Below are positions 44,100-51,870 of a stretch of 64,000 nt of DNA, piece after piece. The position numbers and the translations under genes were made by a program. The first letter of the stretch is position 1; the number at the start of each line of letters is the position of its first letter. The notes beneath the pieces are model-generated. The model saw only the letters and a list, made by a program, of their open reading frames with translations, did not search any database and was not told the DNA's origin. Origin of the DNA: Bacteroidota bacterium (GTDB lineage Bacteria; Bacteroidota; Bacteroidia; Chitinophagales; Chitinophagaceae); NCBI GenBank assembly GCA_947452555.1, contig CANGDH010000003.1, forward strand, positions 62,001-126,000. The letters are read 5' to 3'.

Positions 44100-45097
44100 T
44101 TGACATTTTGTTTTCTTTTATCTAAAATGGAACTTATAATTTGTTCAGCATGAATTCTTGAGTTTTCTATAAACAATCTATGGGTGTCCATACCTCCACA
44201 AATGACTCCTGCAAGATAGACTCCCTTAATGTTTGATTCTTGAGATATTTCATTATATGCCGGTTTTTTTATAGCATCATTTGAAAGTTCAATTCCAATG
44301 GACTCTAAAAAATTAAGATTGGGTTGATATCCAGTGGTAGCTATTACCCAATCATTTTCAATTTTCCGTATACCTTCATTAGTTTTTATGGTTACTTCTT
44401 TTTCATTTACCTCTACCAATTCAGAATTATAGATTGCTTTTATAGATCCTTCTTCAATCCTATTGATAATATCTGGCCTAGCCCAATACTTTACTCTTTT
44501 GCCAATTTCACTTTCTCTTATAATCATGGTTACATCTGCCCCTTTGCGCCATGTTTCAAGGGCAGCGTCCACCGCTGAGTTATTTGCACCTACAACCAAT
44601 ACCTTTTGGAATGCATAAAAATGGGGATCCTTATAATAGTGTGTCACTTTAGGTAAATCCTCTCCTGGCACATTTAATAAATAGGGAATATCATGAAAGC
44701 CAGTTGCAATTATAATATTTTTTGTTTTATAGGAAGTTTTAGAAGTCAACACTTCAAATTCATGTTTACCTGAATTTAAATCAATCACTTTTGTAACCTC
44801 TTCGAATAGCATAATATTTAATGCTGCACTATCCGCAACTCTTCTATAATATTCAAGTGCTTCATTTCTATTAGGCTTTGGGTTTACACATACAAAAGGA
44901 ATTTCTCCAATCTCTAATTTCTCCGAAGTAGAAAAAAATGTCATATGTTGAGGATAGTGATATATAGAATTCACCAAGCATCCCTTCTCTATAATAGTGT
45001 AGGTAAGCCCATGCTGTTTACACGCTAATCCACAAGCTAAGCCAATGGGACCTCCTCCAATAATAATTACGTCAAAAACTAGATTTTCTACTTTCAT
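44096..45097 (-). CDS. ypdA: YpdA-family bacillithiol disulfide reductase-like flavoprotein
   Basis: A 333-residue thioredoxin-reductase-like FAD/NADPH enzyme. FAD is bound by DVIIIGGGPIGLACGLACKQHGL and NADPH by KVLVVGANNSAVDAALETWRKGADV; the closing motif is GVYLAGVICGG. It lacks the CxxC redox pair of thioredoxin reductases, which is the mark of the YpdA group that reduces bacillithiol disulfide. Whether this organism makes bacillithiol is not shown by the window. Confidence 0.83.
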   Translation of the reverse strand: MKVENLVFDVIIIGGGPIGLACGLACKQHGLTYTIIEKGCLVNSIYHYPQHMTFFSTSEKLEIGEIPFVCVNPKPNRNEALEYYRRVADSAALNIMLFEEVTKVIDLNSGKHEFEVLTSKTSYKTKNIIIATGFHDIPYLLNVPGEDLPKVTHYYKDPHFYAFQKVLVVGANNSAVDAALETWRKGADVTMIIRESEIGKRVKYWARPDIINRIEEGSIKAIYNSELVEVNEKEVTIKTNEGIRKIENDWVIATTGYQPNLNFLESIGIELSNDAIKKPAYNEISQESNIKGVYLAGVICGGMDTHRLFIENSRIHAEQIISSILDKRKQNVN

Positions 45098-45190
45098 TAA
45101 AATACTTTTATTTTCAAATTTAATCTTTTATAAGTTGTTACAACTACCCGTTTTGGAATCATTTTATTAACTTCGTGAAACTCGTATGAC

Positions 45191-46429
45191 ATGGTTAATC
45201 GTATTTTAGTATTATTTTTTTGTATCCATTTTTTTTCAGGGTATAATTTTGCACAAAATTTTTCGAAAATTGATAGTACAATTCAATCAGAAATTGATCA
45301 AAAAAATATTGCTGGTGGGGTTGCTTTAATTATGCATAAGGGGGAGCTAGTTTATGACAAAGCTTTTGGTTATGCTGATATTAAGCAGCAAATTCCAATG
45401 ACAACTAGTTCAATTTTTAGAATTGCATCACAGACCAAAGCCATAGTTTCTATAGCATTTTTACAATTGGTTGATCAGCATAAAATTGGCTTAGACGATC
45501 CAATTGAAAAATATATTCCTACTTTTAAAAATCAACAAGTAGCACAATTACAAGGTGATTCTATTATTTTAGTACCTAAAAATAGGTCAATTACGCCAAG
45601 AGATTTATTGTCTCATCAATCTGGTATATCATCGGTAGACGAATTCCCACAATTCAGTGCTTTATATTCAAAATTCAATTTGAATAAATCATTGAATAGC
45701 GATTTTATAAATCTAGAAGTAGAAGTTAACCAAATAGCTAAAATGCCTTTAGTGCATCAGCCTGGAGCGCGATTTAGTTATGGGTTAAGTACAAATGTGA
45801 TTGGAAGGTTGGTTGAACTAATTTCGAAACAATCTTTAGATGTATATTTAACAGAACACATTTTTAAACCCTTGAAAATGTCAGATACTTATTTCTATTT
45901 ACCCAAGGATAAGCAAAAAAGATTAGTAAAACTGTATAGTAAATTTGGAAAAGATAGTTTAATGGAATTAGCTGTAAATGAAGCCAATGTGAACTATCCG
46001 CTTATTGAGAAACATACTTATTTCTCAGCTATTGGTGGATTGGTGTCAACTACACATGACTATTTAAAATTTCTTAATTGTCTTTTAAATGATGGTAAAT
46101 ATGCAAATGAAAAAAAATTAATCAATAAGTCTATATTAGAAATTTTTTGGACTAATCAATTAGGGGATAAAACATTCATATTTGGCGGTATAAAATCGCA
46201 AAATAATTTTGGTTTAGGAGTTGGGATAACAACTAAAGATGGGACTAAAATAAATAATGCTTCTATTGGTTCTTTTTTCTGGGGAGGTGCTTTTAATACT
46301 GCCTATATGGTAGACAAGAAACGAAAATTGATCACATTATTTTATTTTCAAAGGACACCATTTGTGTTGCCTCCATTATTATCTAAGTTGGAAAAAATGA
46401 CTATTAACATTATAGATAAACAATATTAA
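45191..46429 (+). CDS. Class-C beta-lactamase-family serine hydrolase
   Basis: A 412-residue exported enzyme with signal peptide NRILVLFFCIHFFSGYNFAQ. The catalytic serine and lysine are in SQTK (SxxK) around residues 80-83, followed by LLSHQSGISS and a tyrosine in RFSYGLSTNV (YxN-like). The C-terminal SFFWGGAFNTAYMVD matches the HxG/KTG region position. These proteins are esterases or D-amino-acid peptidases as often as beta-lactamases. It is the intact relative of the interrupted gene at 11513-12790. The stop is 1 base before the nadC TTG start. Confidence 0.85.
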   Translation: MVNRILVLFFCIHFFSGYNFAQNFSKIDSTIQSEIDQKNIAGGVALIMHKGELVYDKAFGYADIKQQIPMTTSSIFRIASQTKAIVSIAFLQLVDQHKIGLDDPIEKYIPTFKNQQVAQLQGDSIILVPKNRSITPRDLLSHQSGISSVDEFPQFSALYSKFNLNKSLNSDFINLEVEVNQIAKMPLVHQPGARFSYGLSTNVIGRLVELISKQSLDVYLTEHIFKPLKMSDTYFYLPKDKQKRLVKLYSKFGKDSLMELAVNEANVNYPLIEKHTYFSAIGGLVSTTHDYLKFLNCLLNDGKYANEKKLINKSILEIFWTNQLGDKTFIFGGIKSQNNFGLGVGITTKDGTKINNASIGSFFWGGAFNTAYMVDKKRKLITLFYFQRTPFVLPPLLSKLEKMTINIIDKQY

Positions 46430-46430
46430 A

Positions 46431-47267
46431 TTGCAAACAATACAACAGTTTATAAAATTAGCGTTAGAAGAGGACTTATTCACAGGGGATATAACTACTT
46501 TAGCGACCATCCCACATACACAAATGGGACAAGCTGAATTTATTGTTAAAGAAGATTGCGTAATTGCGGGTATTGAATTAGCAACCTTAATTTGCAAAGA
46601 AATCAGCGATCAATTGATTTGTAATTTTGAGTATAATGATGGAGATCTGATTAAAGCTACTCAAGCAATTGGTATAATAACAGGATCAGTACATGCAATC
46701 CTTAAGGGAGAAAGATTATTATTAAACTGTATGCAAAGAATGAGTGCTATTGCATCTAAAACTAATTATTTTGTAAATCTAGTGAAGGAAGACAAGGTTC
46801 AGATTTTAGACACAAGAAAAACCACACCAAATTTTAGAATTTGCGAAAAATGGGCAGTTGAAATTGGAGGCGGTATGAATCATAGATTTGGTCTGTATGA
46901 CGCCATATTAATAAAGGACAATCATATTGCTGCAGCGGGTGGTATAAAAAATGCAATAATTAAATGTGAGGAGTACATTAAGTCAAATAATCTGGAGCTT
47001 CCAGTAATTGTAGAAGTGAAAAATTTAGAAGAATTCAAATTAGCTGCAACCTTTGAATTTATAGACAGAATTTTAATTGATAATTTTTTACCAGAAGATA
47101 TACATGAAATTATTAGTTTTAATAAGAATAGGAAAAAAATTGAAGCTTCTGGTGGCATAAACGCTTCAAATATCAAAAATTTCGCTTCGACAGGAATTGA
47201 TTTCATTTCAATAGGAGATTTAACACATCATGTTTCATCCATTGATATTTCATTAAAAATTAAGTAG
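46431..47267 (+). CDS. nadC: Quinolinate phosphoribosyltransferase
   Basis: Converts quinolinate and PRPP to nicotinate mononucleotide. The 278-residue protein starts at TTG 46431; the first internal ATG would remove the conserved LALEEDLFTGDITT. Visible motifs are ERLLLNCMQRMSAIA, DTRKTTPNFR (PRPP and quinolinate binding), KWAVEIGGGMNHRFGLYDAILIKDNH and the C-terminal EASGGINASNI. It opens the nadC-nadA-nadB operon, with a 1-base gap to the next gene. The TTG start may keep synthesis low. Confidence 0.95.
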   Translation: MQTIQQFIKLALEEDLFTGDITTLATIPHTQMGQAEFIVKEDCVIAGIELATLICKEISDQLICNFEYNDGDLIKATQAIGIITGSVHAILKGERLLLNCMQRMSAIASKTNYFVNLVKEDKVQILDTRKTTPNFRICEKWAVEIGGGMNHRFGLYDAILIKDNHIAAAGGIKNAIIKCEEYIKSNNLELPVIVEVKNLEEFKLAATFEFIDRILIDNFLPEDIHEIISFNKNRKKIEASGGINASNIKNFASTGIDFISIGDLTHHVSSIDISLKIK

Positions 47268-47268
47268 T

Positions 47269-48249
47269 ATGTTGTTTGATAAAGAAGTAGAAAAAGTAGG
47301 TTATTTAAGCAGATCAATTCCTGAAGGGATGGATCTAAAGTTGGAGATTCTAAAACTAAAAAAAGAAAAAAATGCTGTTATTTTAGCACATTATTATGTT
47401 AGCGATGAAATACAGTCAATAGCAGATTTTGTAGGCGATAGTTTGGCATTAGCTCAAGCATCCAAGTCCCAAAAATCAGATATTATAGTTTTTTGTGGAG
47501 TTCATTTCATGGCGGAAACTGCCAAGATTTTAAATCCAACAGCAAAAGTTTTATTGCCTGATCTAAATGCAGGATGTTCTTTAGCAGATTCTGCTCCTGG
47601 GCCAGAATTCGAAGTTTTCATAGCACAATATCCAGATGCTGTTGTTGTGAGTTATATTAACTGTAGCTCTGAAGTTAAAGCCTTGAGTGATTATATATGT
47701 ACGTCTTCTAATGCTGTTGAAGTTGTTAATTCCATTCCAAAAGATAAGCGTATCATTTTTGCACCAGATAAAAATTTAGGCATGTATGTACAAAAAGTTA
47801 CTGGCCGAGACTTAATTTTATGGGAAGGGGCTTGTATTGTTCATGTTAATATTTCTGTTGAAAAATTAGATAAATTAAAATTAATTCATCCTGATGCAGA
47901 ATTGATAGCACATCCAGAATGTTTACCCATTATATTAGATAGTGCTTCCTTTATTGGATCAACAAAAGCACTTTTGGATTATGTTCAAAAATCACCTTCT
48001 CAGAAATTTATTGTTGCTACAGAAGCAGGTATATTATATCAAATGAAACAAGTAGCTCCTAATAAAACTATAATACCCGCCCCTGCTTTGGAATCAAATT
48101 CATGTGCATGTTCTGAGTGCCCATATATGAAAATGAATACAATGGTGAAATTATACAATGCATTGTATTATGAAATGCCTGAAATTAAAGTAAATCCAAA
48201 AACGCAGGAAGGCGCTCTAAAAGCTTTAAATAACATGCTGTCAATTTAA
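47269..48249 (+). CDS. nadA: Quinolinate synthase A
   Basis: Condenses iminoaspartate with dihydroxyacetone phosphate to quinolinate using a [4Fe-4S] cluster. The 326-residue protein has AVILAHYYVSDEIQSIADFVGDSL, then the cluster cysteines in DLNAGCSLADS and in CACSECPYMKMNT near residue 285, and MAETAKILNP between them. It lies one base after nadC and 4 bases before nadB. Length and motifs are typical for the Bacteroidota form. Confidence 0.97.
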   Translation: MLFDKEVEKVGYLSRSIPEGMDLKLEILKLKKEKNAVILAHYYVSDEIQSIADFVGDSLALAQASKSQKSDIIVFCGVHFMAETAKILNPTAKVLLPDLNAGCSLADSAPGPEFEVFIAQYPDAVVVSYINCSSEVKALSDYICTSSNAVEVVNSIPKDKRIIFAPDKNLGMYVQKVTGRDLILWEGACIVHVNISVEKLDKLKLIHPDAELIAHPECLPIILDSASFIGSTKALLDYVQKSPSQKFIVATEAGILYQMKQVAPNKTIIPAPALESNSCACSECPYMKMNTMVKLYNALYYEMPEIKVNPKTQEGALKALNNMLSI

Positions 48250-48253
48250 ATTA

Positions 48254-49786
48254 ATGAGTAAGCATTATGATATCATTATTGTGGGTTCTGGTGTTGCGGG
48301 GCTTTCAACTTTATTATATTTAACAGCAACTGAGCAGTATAAGAAAGAGCCAATTTCCATCGCATTAATTGCTAAAGGCGCAATAGATCATACAAATACA
48401 GATTGGGCTCAGGGAGGAATTGCTGCAGTTAATTCCTTGCAAGATAATTTTGATAAACATATTGAGGATACGATGATTGCGGGTGGTCTTGTAAACGATA
48501 TCAATATTGTCAAAAAAGTTATTCATGCTGCTCCTGCATTAATGCAAGATTTAATTCACTGGGGTATACGTCTAGATAAGAAATTTGATGGCTCATATGA
48601 TTTAGTCAAAGAAGGGGGACATTCAGAAGCTAGGATTTGGCATTATCAGGATATTACTGGGCACGCCCTACAAGAGATGCTAGTTAAGGAATCGAAAATG
48701 GTTGAAAAATTAGTAATTAAAACAAATAATTCAATTCTAAAAGTTGAGAAAGATGAGAACGGAATATTCCATTTATTAAATTTTGACAAAATTGCAAAGA
48801 CAACGGAGATGCTATCTTGTAGTCAATTGGTATTAGCGACTGGAGGAGTAGGATGTTTGTTTGAAAAAACTACAAATCAATCTATAGCTACGGGAGATGG
48901 AATCTATTTCGCACACCAACTTGGCGCTAAAATTAAAAATTTAAGCTTTATACAATTTCACCCTACTGGATTATATAGTGATGGTTCTATTTCTTTTTTA
49001 ATTTCTGAAGCGCTAAGAGGCGCCGGTGCTATTTTAGTAAATAAAAACCTAGAAGCATTTATGCAAGCTTATGATCCAAGAGGATCACTTGCCCCAAGAG
49101 ATATTGTTTCTAGAGCCATTTTAAGTGAAATGGAGAAAACAAATAGTGAATATGTATACTTAGATGCAACTCAAATTGAACCACTATATTTGACTACTCA
49201 TTTTCCCAATATTATAAAACATTGTAAAGAGAAACTAGACATAGATCTTTCTAAAGATTTAATTCCTGTAATACCTACTCAGCATTATTCTTGTGGTGGA
49301 ATTGTGGTAGACGAATTTGGAGAAACTAGGGTTGATGGATTATACGCTATTGGAGAATGTGCTAATACGGGGCTACATGGGGCGAACAGATTAGCTTCTA
49401 ATTCCTTACTAGAAGCAATTGCTTTTGCAAAGTTTGCTACTGCAAAATTACTGGCAAAGTCCAATAAACACAAAATGCCAATTTTCGAGAAAACTATGGA
49501 TTTGCCTAAAATAAAGCATTTAGACAGAACGATGATACAACATATAATAAGCAAATATGCTGGAGTAACTAGATTTAATGACGGGCTGAAAAGTGGTATA
49601 GATGCCCTTTGTCAATTAAAAAATAATGAATCGAGTGTTGTAATGAATACTAAAACGGACTATTCATTACTGTCTTGGGAAAATGAAGTAATACTTGAGT
49701 TGGGAATATTGCTTTTAGAAGATGCTTTTTTGCAACCCAAAAATATTGGAGTACACCATAATTCAGATCTAAAGTATGCCGTATAA
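48254..49786 (+). CDS. nadB: L-aspartate oxidase
   Basis: Oxidises L-aspartate to iminoaspartate, the first step of NAD synthesis. The 510-residue flavoprotein has IIIVGSGVAGLSTLLYL for FAD, TDWAQGGIAAV, IQFHPTGLY, the substrate arginine in SEALRGAGAIL, and HYSCGGIVVDEFGETRVDGLYAIGECANTGLHGANRLASNSLLE. The covalent-flavin His of succinate dehydrogenase is absent, as expected. It completes nadCAB and is convergent with the TonB receptor gene, 4 bases between stops. Confidence 0.96.
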   Translation: MSKHYDIIIVGSGVAGLSTLLYLTATEQYKKEPISIALIAKGAIDHTNTDWAQGGIAAVNSLQDNFDKHIEDTMIAGGLVNDINIVKKVIHAAPALMQDLIHWGIRLDKKFDGSYDLVKEGGHSEARIWHYQDITGHALQEMLVKESKMVEKLVIKTNNSILKVEKDENGIFHLLNFDKIAKTTEMLSCSQLVLATGGVGCLFEKTTNQSIATGDGIYFAHQLGAKIKNLSFIQFHPTGLYSDGSISFLISEALRGAGAILVNKNLEAFMQAYDPRGSLAPRDIVSRAILSEMEKTNSEYVYLDATQIEPLYLTTHFPNIIKHCKEKLDIDLSKDLIPVIPTQHYSCGGIVVDEFGETRVDGLYAIGECANTGLHGANRLASNSLLEAIAFAKFATAKLLAKSNKHKMPIFEKTMDLPKIKHLDRTMIQHIISKYAGVTRFNDGLKSGIDALCQLKNNESSVVMNTKTDYSLLSWENEVILELGILLLEDAFLQPKNIGVHHNSDLKYAV

Positions 49787-49790
49787 AAAA

Positions 49791-51827
49791 TTACAAATCA
49801 ATTTTTGTACTTAAATAAAAAGACTGCCCCATTCCGTATATCCCAGAACCATGTGTTTTGTATTTTTCATTGAAAATATTTAACATGCCAAGGTTCAATT
49901 TAATTTTTTTATAATTGTAGCCTGTCATTACATTAAACACATTCCATTCGGGAGTGCCCAGCTTTCCTATTCTATTATCATCCTTGTCACCTTGACTTAA
50001 TCTATCTTGCTTGCCAGCAAACTGATATGCGAACTTAATTTCACAGCTTCCTTTTGACCACATTATATCAGTCTGGCCAAATAATGGGGGTATTCTTCTC
50101 ATGGGTTCTTGCTTAGTGAGATTTTGACCATAAGTGTAAGTAGCATTTGAATGAATTTGTATATGAGTATTCATTGTATAATTAATAGCAACTTCTGTCC
50201 CTTTTATATAGGCAGATTCAATATTTTGTTTAGTGTACACAGCGTATCCATCAATTATTTGACCTGCTGACTTAACTCTTGTAATAATATCTTTTAAGGA
50301 CATATAGAAAGCGGAAATATTTAGCCCCCATCGCTTATCCATAAATTTATATCCCAATTCAGTATGTATAGATTTTTCAGGTTTCAAATTACTAGTAGGC
50401 AATTCATATCTAAAATCAACAATGCCTAGCGTTCCTAAATCGTCAATATTGGGTGCTCTATATCCTGAAGAAACTGAACTATACAATTGATGGTTATTTT
50501 TAAATGAATAGTTGATTCCAAAATTGGCTACTAATGCGGATGGTTTAATATTTACATTGCCTAATATTTCGTCTTTTATTTGAATGGACAAGAAATTATA
50601 TCTTATTCCAGTTTCTAATTCGAATCGTTTTAGTTTAATTCGGTGAATTTGAAATAGAGAGCTGTTCTTATTTATTGCCCCATTGGGGTATAGTCCTCTT
50701 TTTGAAACAATACTATTCCAAGCTGGGTTCATTTCATTTGCAATACTATTTACTTTATCTTGATAGTAATCGAAGCCGGTATTTATATTCCAATTGAAAT
50801 ATGGCTTTGAAATTATTTCCGCACTAAATCCAGCTGTCTTTACCGTATCCGCCTCTTTTCTGTAAGTGACGCTATTATTTTTTTGATTAGACCGCTGCTC
50901 AATTGCTTTCTGGTAAGAAGTTGTCACAATCAATTCTGATAAAAAATTATTTTTAAATAGTTTTTTATATCTCAAATACTGCATTTCTCTTTCTTGCAAA
51001 TCCACTTGATTTGTTTTATAATTCTCTAATACAATTTTATGATAAATGGGAACGTCTATTTGGTTTAGTAGCTGACTTGCAAATAGTAAACTACTGCTTT
51101 CGCTCGTTTTTATTTTAATTTTCACGTCATAGCTTTTCTCTTTGTATCCTGAAGGAGACTGTCTCCCAACTCCATTGCCTCCAACTAGATCTCCAAAATT
51201 CCTTAAACTAAGACCTCCATTTATTGCAATCTTTTTATCTGAATAGTAAATTTCTGAACGATTACTCTGTTCCATTCCAGCTGAAATAATTCTGATTTCT
51301 GAATTAAAATTCAATCTTTTTAAATTACTAAACTGGGCTTCTTTTGTCAACAAATTAATGACGCCTCCAATTGCATCTGACCCATGTTCAACAGAACCAA
51401 TGCCCTTGGCTACTTCTATTTTATCAATACTAAAAACGTCGATAGTATTAAGGTATTGATTAGGGCCGTATCTAAAGGTAGAATTGTTAAAGCGAATGCC
51501 GTCTATAAGAAGTAATGTTTCATTGCCAGTTAGACCTCTAATAAATGCAGAGCCGCCTCCATGATTTGTTTTCTGTATAAATACACCACTTGATCCCATT
51601 AAGGCTTCTGGAGTAGTTCGGTACTTGTTAAATGAAATAGCATCACCCTTTAGGCTAGTTAATGAATAGGGGGTAATGCTATCGTTTGATTTAATATTTC
51701 TACTAATTACAGTAATAGTTTCCAGCATTTTGAAGCTAGAGTCTGTAGTTTGGGAAAATACATTTGAATTAATACTTAATACAACTACAAGAATTAATAT
51801 TTTTTTTAAACTAAAATTTGTCTTCAT
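49791..51827 (-). CDS. TonB-dependent outer-membrane receptor (BtuB/CirA type)
   Basis: A 678-residue receptor with signal peptide KKILILVVVLSINSNVFSQ and a plug domain without the usual N-terminal carboxypeptidase-like domain. Plug motifs are SGVFIQKTNHGGGSAFIRGLTGNETLLLIDGIRFNNS and VEHGSDAIGGVINLLTK. The barrel ends GIYGMGQSFYLSTKIDL. It follows the beta-propeller/phosphoesterase gene by 43 bases, so both are probably one transcript. The substrate may be a product of that enzyme; this is inference. Confidence 0.87.
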   Translation of the reverse strand: MKTNFSLKKILILVVVLSINSNVFSQTTDSSFKMLETITVISRNIKSNDSITPYSLTSLKGDAISFNKYRTTPEALMGSSGVFIQKTNHGGGSAFIRGLTGNETLLLIDGIRFNNSTFRYGPNQYLNTIDVFSIDKIEVAKGIGSVEHGSDAIGGVINLLTKEAQFSNLKRLNFNSEIRIISAGMEQSNRSEIYYSDKKIAINGGLSLRNFGDLVGGNGVGRQSPSGYKEKSYDVKIKIKTSESSSLLFASQLLNQIDVPIYHKIVLENYKTNQVDLQEREMQYLRYKKLFKNNFLSELIVTTSYQKAIEQRSNQKNNSVTYRKEADTVKTAGFSAEIISKPYFNWNINTGFDYYQDKVNSIANEMNPAWNSIVSKRGLYPNGAINKNSSLFQIHRIKLKRFELETGIRYNFLSIQIKDEILGNVNIKPSALVANFGINYSFKNNHQLYSSVSSGYRAPNIDDLGTLGIVDFRYELPTSNLKPEKSIHTELGYKFMDKRWGLNISAFYMSLKDIITRVKSAGQIIDGYAVYTKQNIESAYIKGTEVAINYTMNTHIQIHSNATYTYGQNLTKQEPMRRIPPLFGQTDIMWSKGSCEIKFAYQFAGKQDRLSQGDKDDNRIGKLGTPEWNVFNVMTGYNYKKIKLNLGMLNIFNEKYKTHGSGIYGMGQSFYLSTKIDL

Positions 51828-51870
51828 TTTTATTTCCCCACATTAATAAACCATTTTAAAACAGAAACTC